From RYN-230 sp963768945 (lineage in GTDB: Bacteria > Actinomycetota > Actinomycetes > Streptosporangiales > Streptosporangiaceae), in assembly GCA_963768945.1 (NCBI GenBank), contig CAVYJW010000006.1, forward strand, positions 434,001 through 498,000: a stretch of 64,000 nt of DNA, given 5' to 3'. Every line of letters begins with the position of its first letter. The first letter of the stretch is position 1. The position numbers were made by a program, and so were the translations under genes. The notes under the pieces are model-generated. The model saw only the letters and a list, made by a program, of their open reading frames with translations. It had not been told where the DNA came from and ran no database searches. Positions 42,383-50,698 of the stretch are shown piece by piece.

Positions 42383-42414
42383 GAGGGGACGGCCCACACC
42401 CGGGCCGTCCCCTC
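42383..42414 (+). terminator. Terminator after the second S53 protease
   Basis: A perfect 13-bp stem, GAGGGGACGGCCC (42383-42395) with its complement at 42402-42414, loop ACACCC. It starts 21 bases after the stop codon. Confidence 0.88.
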
Positions 42415-42499
42415 TGGCGTTGCGGACGGCAGCGGACCGGGCGTGGGGTTCGTTGCGGAAAGAAGGAAGCGGCAGGAGCGGCGGGCGAGGCCGGCCGGC

Positions 42500-43473
42500 T
42501 CAGCTGTAGTGCGCGGCGATGTCCGCGGCCGCGGCCGCGCCGTACATGGCACCCAGGCGCTCGGCCACCGCCCCGGGCTTCAGCTCGTACTCCTGCGTGC
42601 CGACCGTCTCCAGGACGTGCACCGCGAGCATGTTGCCGAGCTGGGCGGCCCGCTCCAGGGGCAGGCCCCAGGCCACCGCGGCCAGGAAACCCGACCGGAA
42701 CGCATCACCGGTCCCGGTTGGGTCGACCTTCCGCACCTCCGGAACCGCCGCAACGAAGACCGGATCGGCGCCGGCGGCTTCAATCTTGGCGCCGGCGGGA
42801 CCCAGGGTGGTCACCCGGACGCCGACCCGGGCCAGGATTTCCGGTCCGGACCACGAGCTCTTGCGCTCGATGAGGGCTTCCTCGTACTCGTTGCAGAACA
42901 GGTAGGCCGCGCCGTCGACCAGGGCGCGCACGTCGTCGGAGGCCAGCCGGGGCAGTTGCTGCGACAGGTCGGCCGCGAACGGGATGCCGAGGTCCTTGCA
43001 CTCCTGGGTGTGGATGAGCATGCCCCCGGGGTCGCTGGCGCCGATCAGCACCAGGTCCAGGCCGCCGGCCGGCCGGCGAGGGGGGCCAGTTCGATGTCGG
43101 CGTCCTCGCTCATCGCCCCGGGGTAGAACGAGGCGATCTGGTTGCCATCCACGTCGGTGGTGCAGACGAACCGGGCGGTGTGCTGGGTGGCCGACTCGCG
43201 GACGCCGCTGCAGTCCACCCCGTGCCCGGCCAGCCAGGCGCGGTACGGGGCGAAGTCCTCCCCGACGGCCCCGACCAGCAGCGGGCTGAGCCCGAGGACG
43301 CCGAGGCCGAACGCGATGTTCGCCGCCACTCCCCCGCGCCGGATCTCGAGGGCGTCAACGAGGAAGGACAGCGAGACCCGGTCCATCTTCTCGGGGATGA
43401 ACTGCTCGACAAAACGGCCGGGGAAGGTCATCAGGTGATCGGTCGCGATGGACCCGGTGATGGCTATGCGCAC
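42500..43473 (-). pseudogene. PfkB-family carbohydrate/adenosine kinase split by a frameshift
   Basis: Two adjoining minus-strand frames make one normal PfkB kinase of about 324 residues. The first (43473 to 43045) holds MRIAITGSIATDHL, the GGVAANIAFGLG substrate motif and FVCTTDVDGNQIASFYPGA. The second (from about 43068 to 42500) holds VLIGASDPGGML, NEYEEALI and the catalytic DPTGTGDAF. The frames change at 43066-43080, where GGCC is repeated. Restoring one GGCC unit, or adding one base, would join them. I cannot tell a real lesion or slippage switch from an assembly error. Family members phosphorylate sugars or adenosine; this subgroup is conserved in Streptomyces near the oxidase genes. 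Confidence 0.75.
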
Positions 43474-43592
43474 TGCCGCACTCTAGGCGATGCCGGGGAC
43501 CGCTGGAAGCAGCACGGCCGGGAGGTTGCCCTCCCGGCCGTCGCTCTGCATGCTTCGTGAACGTGTGCCGGACCTGTACTCGCCCCCCGGAC

Positions 43593-43943
43593 TTAGTGGA
43601 ACGAGTCGCCGCAGGCGCAGGACCCGCTGGCGTTCGGGTTGTCGATCGTGAAGCCCTGCTTCTCGATCGTGTCCACGAAGTCGATGGTCGCGCCCATCAG
43701 GTACGGCGCGCTCATCTTGTCGGTGACCACGTGCACGCCGGAAAACTCGGCGTCGATGTCCCCGTCCATCTCGCGCTCGTCGAAGTACAACTGGTAACGC
43801 AGCCCGGAACAGCCGCCCGGCTGGACGGCGATGCGCAGCCGCAGGTCATCGCGGCCTTCTTGCTCCAGGAGAGCGCCCACCTTCGCTGCCGCGGTGTCGG
43901 TCAGGATGACACCGGTGGTTGTCGCCTCATTCTGGACCGTCAT
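43593..43943 (-). CDS. erpA: Iron-sulfur cluster insertion protein ErpA (HesB/IscA family)
   Basis: 116 residues from ATG 43943, GGGAGC about 9 bases upstream. A-type carrier with the three cluster-binding cysteines Cys45 (QPGGCSGLRY), Cys109 and Cys111 (SGSCACGDSF). It delivers Fe-S clusters to apoproteins, such as the Rieske subunit encoded in this window. Normal length, single gene. Confidence 0.92.
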   Translation of the reverse strand: MTVQNEATTTGVILTDTAAAKVGALLEQEGRDDLRLRIAVQPGGCSGLRYQLYFDEREMDGDIDAEFSGVHVVTDKMSAPYLMGATIDFVDTIEKQGFTIDNPNASGSCACGDSFH

Positions 43944-44126
43944 ATGTGTTAGCTCCCGCGTTGGACTGCCGCCGCGTCCGCGGCGCTGCCTTATCTCCTG
44001 CACCAACCATATGCGCTCCCCCGTCATTCCGGGCGGGGCGGGCCGGTCCGGGGGTTTTCCCGGGCCCGGCCTAGCTGGGGGCCGGGCTAGACGCCGGGCC
44101 GGGCGGCGGGGCCGGGCCGGGCTCGG

Positions 44127-44696
44127 CTAGAGGCCGGGAGCGCCCCAGAGCGCGAACCAGCGGGTGAGATCGGGCTCGATCTTCAGGTCGGCGCCCACCG
44201 ACCCGCGCACCTGTAGCTCCAGCGCATTGTCCCGCTGCTGCCCCGACTTCGGGGCGAACGGGTAGAAAGTGCCCCGCTTGTACAAGTAAACGATGCCCAG
44301 CGCACCCGGATCACCCCGGAAGCTGACCAGGGTACACAGCAACTGGGGGCCGAAACCGCCGTCCGCCAGCGAGGAGTTGACCGCGTGCAGGTCGGTGACC
44401 AGCGCCTCGAAGTCATCCGGGGCGTGCCGGGAGGTCAGCCAGGTGTACCCGTAGGAGTCGGTGGTGACCTCGACGGACGCTGTGGCCGAGCCCATGGCCA
44501 GCAGCTCCCGGACGTCCTTTTCGATGTCCCCGAACGCCTTGCCCTCGGCGGCGCGGAAGCAGACGGAGCCGGTGCCGGTGGGCTTCAGGTTCATCCCCGC
44601 CTCCAGCGTGATCGCCGCGGTGGGCAGGGAGAACAGCTCGTCCAGGTTCGGCTGGGCCGGCTTGGTCCGGCCCAGGATCGTGTCCAGGAAGCCCAC
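44127..44696 (-). CDS. pspAB: PspA-associated protein PspAB
   Basis: 189 residues from GTG 44696, beginning GFLDTILGRTKPAQPNLDELFSLPTAA, with a YKRGTFYPFAP strand near the end. This matches the actinobacterial PspAB family that accompanies PspA and HtpX. It is soluble, with no catalytic residues evident. It lies four bases after the htpX stop, so it is co-transcribed and last in the cluster. Its exact role in the phage-shock response is unknown. Confidence 0.85.
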   Translation of the reverse strand: MGFLDTILGRTKPAQPNLDELFSLPTAAITLEAGMNLKPTGTGSVCFRAAEGKAFGDIEKDVRELLAMGSATASVEVTTDSYGYTWLTSRHAPDDFEALVTDLHAVNSSLADGGFGPQLLCTLVSFRGDPGALGIVYLYKRGTFYPFAPKSGQQRDNALELQVRGSVGADLKIEPDLTRWFALWGAPGL

Positions 44697-44700
44697 CGCG

Positions 44701-45669
44701 TTACCTGCTCAGCTGCTCGGAGATCTCCGACAGCTGGCGCAGCCGGCGCTCCAGTGACGGATGCGTGGAGAACAGGCTGTTCAGGCTGAATTCCTTGCCA
44801 TTGGCCTTGAACGCCGGGATGAAGTAGAACGCGTTCAGCGGCTCGGCAGTGCGCAGGTCCTTGGTCGGGATCGCGTTCATCGACCCGCTGACCTTCTGCA
44901 GCGCGCTGGCCAGCGCGGATGGCTGGCCGGTGAGCAGCGCGGCCGAGCGGTCGGCGGCCAGCTCGCGGTAGCGGGACAGCAGCCGGGTCAGCAGGAAGCT
45001 GATCGCGTAGGTCACCACGCCGACGACCAGCACGACCAGCACGATCGGGATGGCGCCGCCGTTGTTGTTGTTGCCGCCGCGGCCGCGGCCGCCGCCGCCG
45101 AAGAGTTCGGAGTAGAACGCGAACCGGACCAGCAAGGCCGCGATGATGCCGATGAACGAGGCGATCGTCATCACCACCACGTCCTTGTGGGCGACGTGGG
45201 ACAGCTCGTGAGCCAGCACCGCTTCGAGCTCGCGGTCATCCAGGGTGCTGTTCAGCAGGCCGGTGGTCACGACGAGGACCGCCGTCTTGCTGTTGCGCCC
45301 GGTAGCGAAAGCGTTCGGCATCCGGGTCGGCGAGAGGGCAACCCTCGGCTTGGGCATGTTGGCCAGCGCGCACAGCCGGTCCACGATGGCATGCACCCGG
45401 GCCGCCTGCTCGCCGTCCTGCGGGGTGACCAACTGCGCCTTAGCGGTGCTCAGTGCGATCTTGTCGGAGTAAAAGAGAGATCCGACTCCCAGGCCCACGC
45501 CTAGCAGGACGGCAAAGAACACGATGCCGCCGCTGCCTACCCTGTGGCTCGCGCCGAGTAGCAGCACGAGAACAACGACGAAGGCGACGAAAACGAGTCC
45601 GAGGAGAAACATCGTCAGGGTCATCCGCGCCGTGAGTCCCCTGTCAGGCGCATAGCGAGTCTTCGCCAC
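44701..45669 (-). CDS. htpX: Membrane zinc metalloprotease HtpX
   Basis: 322 residues, GTG start at 45669 with GGAGG 7 bases upstream. Two N-terminal helices (about 16-40 and 47-66); the zinc motif H154-E-L-S-H158 with third ligand Glu236 (RYRELAADR); and two further hydrophobic segments (165-185, 206-228) separated by a Gly/Arg/Asn-rich loop of varying low complexity (GGGGRGRGGNNNNGG). HtpX (peptidase M48) degrades misfolded membrane proteins and is part of envelope-stress responses. Membership in a psp cluster is a known actinobacterial arrangement. Confidence 0.93.
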   Translation of the reverse strand: MAKTRYAPDRGLTARMTLTMFLLGLVFVAFVVVLVLLLGASHRVGSGGIVFFAVLLGVGLGVGSLFYSDKIALSTAKAQLVTPQDGEQAARVHAIVDRLCALANMPKPRVALSPTRMPNAFATGRNSKTAVLVVTTGLLNSTLDDRELEAVLAHELSHVAHKDVVVMTIASFIGIIAALLVRFAFYSELFGGGGRGRGGNNNNGGAIPIVLVVLVVGVVTYAISFLLTRLLSRYRELAADRSAALLTGQPSALASALQKVSGSMNAIPTKDLRTAEPLNAFYFIPAFKANGKEFSLNSLFSTHPSLERRLRQLSEISEQLSR

Positions 45670-45990
45670 CGCGCCGCCTCCGTTCTGTCAGCTGGCCAGG
45701 CCAGCTGAGCTTAACCGGCTTCGCTCTCGAAGCCATCCAGTTTCATTATCAGGCAGAGGCTGAGCAGAATCCCCACAATGCGCCGCGGCGTCTGGCCGGG
45801 TCTGGCCCGGCCGGCGATGCGGCCGCAGGTAGGCCTTCCGGCCTGGCCAGCAGCCTGGTCATCCTCCCCCAGGGACGCCCACCTGTCAGTGTGCACCGGC
45901 CAGCTGAAAGTTTGCTGAGTCAACCCTGAAAACAGGGTGAGCCCTGGCCAGCTGACGGCGGATGACCATCAGCCCGGGGATCGGGATCCC
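45670..45990. promoter_or_regulatory. psp-htpX spacer with a repeated GGCCAGCTGA motif
   Basis: This 321-base spacer between pspAA and htpX (both minus strand) has no gene I can support. It contains a perfect palindrome TCAGCTGGCC-A-GGCCAGCTGA at 45688-45708, and two more copies of GGCCAGCTGA at 45898-45907 and 45946-45955. A small dyad CCCTG-AAAA-CAGGG lies at 45924-45937, and a TTGACT hexamer on the minus strand (45916-45921) could be a -35 box of the htpX promoter. Repeated sites suggest a dedicated regulator or attenuating structure for htpX-pspAB. Confidence 0.45.
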
Positions 45991-46269
45991 TCAGCCCGGG
46001 ATGAGGCCATCCTCCGCAAGCAGGCCACGCACGTCGTCCATGCTGGCGTCGGAGTACGGCAGAATCACGTCCGAAGGTTCAAACGAATCCGCCGGAACCG
46101 GTGTTCCCGCGGTGCGGACACGCTCCAGCATCTCAGCCAGGACCGGGCGGAAGGCAGCCTCGTCACCGGAGCTCACCGCGGCCTCGAGCCGGGCGTCCAG
46201 CTCGTTCAGCACGCGAGCAAGGCTGTCGTCCGCGGTCAGCTGGCCCTCGCCGAGAATCCGGATGATCAT
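45991..46269 (-). CDS. pspAA: PspA-associated protein PspAA
   Basis: 92 residues from ATG 46269, overlapping the pspA stop by ATGA. It starts MIIRILGEGQLTADDSLARVLNELD, has a mostly helical, acidic composition and ends SMDDVRGLLAEDGLIPG. That is the pattern of the actinobacterial PspAA family encoded next to PspA. No enzymatic motif; probably a PspA partner. Confidence 0.87.
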   Translation of the reverse strand: MIIRILGEGQLTADDSLARVLNELDARLEAAVSSGDEAAFRPVLAEMLERVRTAGTPVPADSFEPSDVILPYSDASMDDVRGLLAEDGLIPG

Positions 46270-47063
46270 GACCCGTCACCGGCCTGCGGTTGGTCCGCAG
46301 CCGCCGACTGGCCATTCCCGGCGGGTCCCGATGCGGAGCCCTCGATTTCCCGGGGCGCCTCGCCCTTGCTCAGCTCGCCCTTGAGCCGCTCCAGCTCCCG
46401 GTCCACGTCGTGGCCCCCGCCCATCTGGTCCAGCTCACGCTGGATGTCGTCGTTCGGCTGCGCGGTCACGTCATCCAGGGCACCGGAGGCCATCAGCTCG
46501 TCGATGGCACCGGCCCGGGCCTGCATCTGGGCCGTCTTGTCCTGGGCCCGCTGCACCGCCATGCCCACGTCGCCCATCTCCTCGGAGATGCCGGACACGG
46601 CCTCGCCGATCCGGGTCTGGGCCTCAGCGGCGGTGTAGGTGGCCTTGATGGTCTCCTTCTGCGTGCGGAAGGCCTCCACCTTGGACTGCAGCCGCTGGGA
46701 CGCGGCAGTCAGCTTTTCCTCGTCGGCCTGCAGCGACTGGTACTGCGTCTGCAGGTCGCTGATCTGGGTCTGCAACGCCGACTTGCGGGTCAGCGCCTCC
46801 CGGGCCAGATCCTCGCGCCCGCTGCCCAGCGCCTGCCGGGCCTGGCCGTCCAGCTTGGCCTGCTGCTGCTGCAGCGAGTTCATCTGGAGCTCGACGCGCT
46901 TACGCGACGTGGCCACGTCGGCGACGCCCCGCCGGACCTGCGTCAGCATCTCCAGCTGGCGCTGGTAGGAGTAGTCCAGGGTCTCGCGCGGATCTTCCAG
47001 CCGGTCCAGCTGCTTATTAGCCTTGGCCTTGAAGATCAGTGATACCCGCTTCACCACGCTCAT
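46266..47063 (-). CDS. pspA: Phage shock protein A (PspA/IM30 family)
   Basis: 265 residues from ATG 47063; an ATG four codons upstream is less likely because GAGGGG abuts it. Almost entirely coiled-coil: the amphipathic N-terminal helix MSVVKRVSLIFKAKANKQLD, EDPRETLDYSYQRQLEMLTQV, and long heptad stretches to about 215, then a disordered Gly/Pro/Ala tail. PspA forms membrane-repair oligomers under envelope stress. Here it is grouped with PspAA, HtpX and PspAB, not with PspBC. Confidence 0.92.
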   Translation of the reverse strand: MSVVKRVSLIFKAKANKQLDRLEDPRETLDYSYQRQLEMLTQVRRGVADVATSRKRVELQMNSLQQQQAKLDGQARQALGSGREDLAREALTRKSALQTQISDLQTQYQSLQADEEKLTAASQRLQSKVEAFRTQKETIKATYTAAEAQTRIGEAVSGISEEMGDVGMAVQRAQDKTAQMQARAGAIDELMASGALDDVTAQPNDDIQRELDQMGGGHDVDRELERLKGELSKGEAPREIEGSASGPAGNGQSAAADQPQAGDGS

Positions 47064-47256
47064 CGGCGCGACCATCCCCTCATCGTGTAACGCTGCGGCC
47101 AGCCACCTGCGGCGTGCTAGCCGACACCCCCCGTGCTGTGGCCGCCGCCCGCAGGCTGGTGGCTCACAGCCTACGCGGTCAAACTCAGCGCAGCCATCAC
47201 GGCGGGAAGGCTCGTGCTCTGGTGATCCGCGGCCTTCGTCCCGGTAGGCTGAGCCC

Positions 47257-47859
47257 GTGTTCAGACGACGTAGCACGGCCACCCAGGATGCCCCGGCCGA
47301 GGGCACCGAGGGCACTTCAGCGACCGATCAGGCCGACCATGCCTCGGTGACCGCGGGCAAGGGCCGGCCGACCCCCAAGCGCAGCGAGGCGGAACGCCGC
47401 CGCCGGTACAACGCCCCCGGTGACCGGAAAGAGGCGCTGCGCCAGTCGCGGACCAGGGACCGCTCGGCGCGGGCCCGCAAGACGGAGGCCATGCGGCGCG
47501 GCGAGGAATGGGCGCTGCCCGCCAAGGACAAGGGGCCGGTCCGGGCGCTGGCCCGCGACCTTGTGGACTCCAAGCGGCGGCTCAGCGAGTTCTACATGTA
47601 CGGCCTGGTCGTACTGCTGTTCCTGCTGTTCCTGCACAGCCCCGTGGTGCAGACAGTGCTGCCCCTGCTCCTCGTCGTCATGGTGCTGATCATGATCGTG
47701 GAGGGGTACTTCGTAGGCCGCCGGATCACGACGCTGGCCAGTGAGCGCTTCCCCGGGGAGAGCACCCGGGGGGTCAAGCTGTACGCGGCCATGCGGGCGC
47801 TGCAGATCCGCCAGCTCCGCTTCCCCAAGCCCAGGGTCAAGCCGGGCGCCACGGTCTGA
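47257..47859 (+). CDS. DUF3043 membrane protein
   Basis: 200 residues, GTG start. A charged, Arg/Lys-rich N-terminal region (including KRSEAERRRRYNAP and a GDRKEALRQ segment) precedes two membrane helices (about 128-144 and 147-166), then a basic tail with LQIRQLRFPKPRVKPG. Matches the DUF3043 family, conserved beside pspA in actinomycetes. Function unknown; divergent from pspA across a 193-base spacer. Confidence 0.87.
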   Translation: MFRRRSTATQDAPAEGTEGTSATDQADHASVTAGKGRPTPKRSEAERRRRYNAPGDRKEALRQSRTRDRSARARKTEAMRRGEEWALPAKDKGPVRALARDLVDSKRRLSEFYMYGLVVLLFLLFLHSPVVQTVLPLLLVVMVLIMIVEGYFVGRRITTLASERFPGESTRGVKLYAAMRALQIRQLRFPKPRVKPGATV

Positions 47860-47891
47860 AGCCGAGGGTCAAGCCGGGCGCCACGGTCTGA
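47833..47891. repeat. 27-bp direct repeat spanning the DUF3043 stop codon
   Basis: The 27 bases 47833-47859, which end with the DUF3043 TGA, are repeated exactly at 47865-47891, a period of 32. The second copy lies after the stop and appears to be a recent duplication. Confidence 0.9.
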
Positions 47892-47945
47892 CGGTGAGGG
47901 GCTGGCCGGGCACGGGCCGGGGCCATTGCCTTAGTGTGCTGGATT

Positions 47946-48944
47946 ATGGAACATCGTCACCTGGGCCGCAGCGGCCTCAAAGTCAGTGAGATCGCCTACG
48001 GGAACTGGGTTACGCACGGTTCCCAGGTCGAGGAAGACGCTGCCCGGGCGTGCGTCGCGGCGGCCCTGGACGAGGGCATCACCACGTTCGACACGGCCGA
48101 CGTCTATGCCGGGACCCGGGCCGAGGAAATCCTCGGCCGCGCGCTGCACGGGGTCCGCCGGGAGTCCCTGGAGATCTGCACCAAGGTCTACTGGCCGACC
48201 GGCTCCGGGCCCAACGACCGCGGCTTGTCCCGCAAGCACATCATCGAGTCGGCGCACGGGTCGCTACGCCGGCTCCAGACCGACTACCTGGACCTCTACC
48301 AGGCGCATCGTTACGACCACGAGACCCCGCTGGCGGAGACCCTGCGCGCCTTCGAGGACCTGGTCCGCCAGGGCAAGGTGCTGTACGTGGGCGTTTCCGA
48401 GTGGCGCGCCGAGGAGATCGCCGCCGCGCTGCGGATCGCCGACGAGATGGGCTTCGACCGGATCGTCTCCAACCAGCCGCAGTACAACATGATCTGGCGG
48501 GTGATCGAGTCCGAGGTGATCCCGCTGGGCGAGAAGGAGGGGATCAGCCAGATCGTCTTCTCCCCCATCGCCCAGGGCGTGCTGACCGGCAAGTACCGGC
48601 CGGGCGAGCCTGTGCCCCCCGACTCGCGGGCGACCGACCCGAGCGGGGCCGCGTTCATCCGGCGGTTCCTGAATGACGACCTGCTCCGCCGGGTGGCCGC
48701 GCTGGCCCCGATCGCCGGGGAAGCCGGGCTGACCCAGGCCCAGCTGGCCGTGGCGTGGGTGCTGCAGAACCCCAACGTGTCGGCGGCGATCATCGGCGCG
48801 ACCCGGCCGGAGCAGGTCCGGGAGAACGTCAAGGCTTCCGGGGTCCGGCTGGACCCGCAGGTGCTCCGGCGCATCGATGACGTCCTGGGCGACGCGATCC
48901 AGCGCGACCAGGCACTCACCCGGAGCCCTGAGCACCGGCCGTAA
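47946..48944 (+). CDS. Aldo/keto reductase
   Basis: 332 residues from ATG 47946. TIM-barrel NADPH-dependent reductase with the catalytic tetrad in TFDTADVY (Asp, Tyr), ICTKVYWP (Lys) and YQAHRYDH (His), and the cofactor-binding IIGATRPEQVRENVKA end. Closest in motif pattern to the voltage-gated-channel beta-subunit/YghZ-like group (ESEVIPLGEKEGI). Substrate unknown. Confidence 0.88.
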   Translation: MEHRHLGRSGLKVSEIAYGNWVTHGSQVEEDAARACVAAALDEGITTFDTADVYAGTRAEEILGRALHGVRRESLEICTKVYWPTGSGPNDRGLSRKHIIESAHGSLRRLQTDYLDLYQAHRYDHETPLAETLRAFEDLVRQGKVLYVGVSEWRAEEIAAALRIADEMGFDRIVSNQPQYNMIWRVIESEVIPLGEKEGISQIVFSPIAQGVLTGKYRPGEPVPPDSRATDPSGAAFIRRFLNDDLLRRVAALAPIAGEAGLTQAQLAVAWVLQNPNVSAAIIGATRPEQVRENVKASGVRLDPQVLRRIDDVLGDAIQRDQALTRSPEHRP

Positions 48945-48995
48945 TACTCCCGGGGGCACAACCCTGTCGATACTCCGGGGGGCACAGCCCTGTCG
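48944..48995. repeat. 26-bp tandem repeat after the aldo/keto reductase
   Basis: Two adjoining 26-base units (48944-48969 and 48970-48995), beginning ATACTCC and ending CCCTGTCG, differ at only two positions. A third partial unit starts ATATGTGCCC. They begin a gene-free spacer (48945-49290). Confidence 0.85.
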
Positions 48996-49026
48996 ATATG
49001 TGCCCTGGGAAGGCGGCCGGCGCGTT

Positions 49027-49076
49027 CGTGATCAGACGATCGGTGTTGCCCCAGCAACACCGATCGTCTGATCACG
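49027..49076. repeat. Long intergenic hairpin, copy 2 (23-bp perfect arms)
   Basis: Arms 49027-49049 and 49054-49076 are exactly complementary over 23 bases with loop CCCA. Compared with the hairpin at 32989-33038 the arms share 20 of 22 positions. Both differences (T to C at arm position 15, C to T at position 21) are matched by complementary changes in the other arm. It lies in a spacer between two convergent genes. Confidence 0.9.
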
Positions 49077-49125
49077 CTGAGGGCAAGCCCGGTCCGGGGC
49101 CCATGGGTCACACCAGCCACGCAGG

Positions 49126-49163
49126 CCACAGGAGAACCACCCCGCCCACAGGAGAACCACCCC
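49126..49163. repeat. 18-bp direct repeat, period 20
   Basis: CCACAGGAGAACCACCCC occurs at 49126-49143 and again at 49146-49163. With the 26-bp repeats and the long hairpin, it makes the 346-base spacer 48945-49290 unusually repetitive; no gene is seen there. Confidence 0.8.
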
Positions 49164-49290
49164 ACGGTTGGCAGCCGTCCCTTGGCGGTCGTTCCAGCGA
49201 CACCAAGTCATGCCCACGACACCGGACAGGTGGTCCCCGGGGACTGGGCGTCGTCCGTGGACGGCTTCGGTCGTGGGAACGCGCCCCGGA

Positions 49291-49497
49291 CTAGTCAGCG
49301 CGCAGGCTCATCGGGCCGTACTCGACCCGGCTCTCCTCGAGCAGGCTGACCTGGTCCACGCCGCCGGCCAGCAGGTCCCGCCAGTTCTCGCCGAGCCAGC
49401 TCTCGGCGTCGCCCTGGCTGGCGAACGTTTCCCTCGGCACGCCCCGCGACGGCACCAGGGTCCCGTCCGCCGTCTCGAACTGCCAGGTCCAGGCCAT
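49291..49497 (-). CDS. Small conserved protein of unknown function
   Basis: 68 residues from ATG 49497 with a GGAGG ribosome site 10 bases upstream. MAWTWQFETADGT begins a small soluble fold with FASQGDAESWLGENWRDLLA, and a YGPMSL strand near the end. Short proteins with this W-rich start and AESWLGE helix are widespread in actinomycetes. Function unknown. Confidence 0.8.
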   Translation of the reverse strand: MAWTWQFETADGTLVPSRGVPRETFASQGDAESWLGENWRDLLAGGVDQVSLLEESRVEYGPMSLRAD

Positions 49498-49807
49498 GTC
49501 TTTACCGCCTCCTCAGTACGCGGTAAGCGACAGTAGCCCACCCGCCTCGGCCGCCGCGCATCCCCCCGTGCTCCCGGGCCGGGACGGTCACGGCGTCCGC
49601 GGGAAACATGAGCGTCACCCACTCATTGCCCTGGAAGCACGATTTGTGGTGTCCTATTGAAGAAGGGGGGATGGGTCGCATATCCATCCACCCTGCGGAA
49701 CGGCAGCAGAGGCGGCCGGGAAACTGTTAGGTTCTATGCGCAGCCCTGAGCCGGGCGCCGCGGCACGTGTCCCCCTGGCTCAGCCCCGGGAGCAAGGTGG
49801 TGACGAC
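49498..49807. other. Spacer upstream of the PfkB kinase
   Basis: A 310-base stretch. The minus strand is open at 49502-49687 (61 codons including NEWVTLMFPADAVTVP), but there is no ribosome site and no family I recognise. Plus-strand TAGGTT at 49728-49733 may be a -10 element for the kinase gene that starts at 49808. Nothing else is evident. Confidence 0.3.
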
Positions 49808-50698
49808 ATGGCGCGCGTTGTCGTCGTTGGTGACCTCATGACCGACACGGTCGCTCACGCGGCCCTTCCGCTGGCGAAGGGCAGCGACACGCCGGCCACC
49901 GTCAGTATGCACGGCGGCGGATCGGGCGCGAACATCGCGGCCTGGCTGGCCGCGGATGGCAGCGAAGTAGCCTTCGTCGGCCGCCGCGGCGCGGACATCG
50001 CCGGACGTAACCGGGACATGGAACTGATGGGCTACGGCGTGGACGCCCGGCTCGTCATGGACCCGGACCGGCCCACCGGAACCTGCGTGGTCATGGTCAC
50101 CCACAAGGGCGATCACACGATGATGTCGGACCCGGGCGCGAACGCCGCGCTGCACCCCGACGACCTGCCCAAGGACCTGTTCGCGCCCGGTGCCCACCTG
50201 CACATGTCGGGCTACACGCTGCTGAACGAGGGGTCCCGCGGCGCCGCCCTGGCCGCGTTCGCCCACGCGGGCCGGGCCGGAATGACGATCTCGGTGGACG
50301 GGGCCTCGGCCTCGCCGCTGGATCGGGTCGGAGCCGAGCCGTTCCTCGAGATGACCAACGGGGTAACCCTGCTCATCGTCAACGCGGATCAGGCGACGGT
50401 GCTCACCGGCCGGGAAGACCCCGAGTCCGCCGCGCACGTGCTGACCGCCTGGTACCCGGAAGTCGTCGTCAAACTTGGTGCCGATGGGGCGCTTTACGCC
50501 AACGGCCGCCCCGACCCGGTCCGGGCCCTCGCCCTGCCCGTCGAGACGTTCGTGGATGGCACGGGGGCCGGTGACGCCTTCTGCGCCGGTTTCCTGCCCG
50601 CCTGGCTGGACAAGAAGCCGCCGCTCGAGGCGCTGGGCAGCGGCTGCCGCCTGGCCGCGAACGCGCTCGGCATGGTCGGTGCCCGGCCTGCTCTCTGA
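49808..50698 (+). CDS. PfkB-family carbohydrate kinase (ribokinase-like)
   Basis: 296 residues from ATG 49808, AAGGTGG 7 bases upstream. The first strand ARVVVVGDLMTDTV, the sugar-binding GGGSGANIAAWLA loop, and the catalytic DGTGAGDAFCAGF motif define the family. The substrate is unknown; the next gene, an SDR overlapping its end by 20 bases, suggests sugar or polyol breakdown as an operon (inference). Confidence 0.88.
   Translation: MARVVVVGDLMTDTVAHAALPLAKGSDTPATVSMHGGGSGANIAAWLAADGSEVAFVGRRGADIAGRNRDMELMGYGVDARLVMDPDRPTGTCVVMVTHKGDHTMMSDPGANAALHPDDLPKDLFAPGAHLHMSGYTLLNEGSRGAALAAFAHAGRAGMTISVDGASASPLDRVGAEPFLEMTNGVTLLIVNADQATVLTGREDPESAAHVLTAWYPEVVVKLGADGALYANGRPDPVRALALPVETFVDGTGAGDAFCAGFLPAWLDKKPPLEALGSGCRLAANALGMVGARPAL

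Noticed and set aside
40301..42397. 698-codon minus-strand frame opposite the second S53 protease
   Set aside because: It is the mirror of the protease's codon pattern; the plus-strand gene has signal peptide, all catalytic motifs and a terminator.
45711..45923. 70-codon minus-strand frame between pspAA and htpX
   Set aside because: No ribosome site, no family resemblance, and it overlaps the repeated GGCCAGCTGA motifs that look regulatory.
49502..49687. 61-codon minus-strand frame with NEWVTLMFPADAV
   Set aside because: The central segment looks protein-like, but there is no ribosome site and the ends are low-complexity; kept only as a note in the spacer entry.
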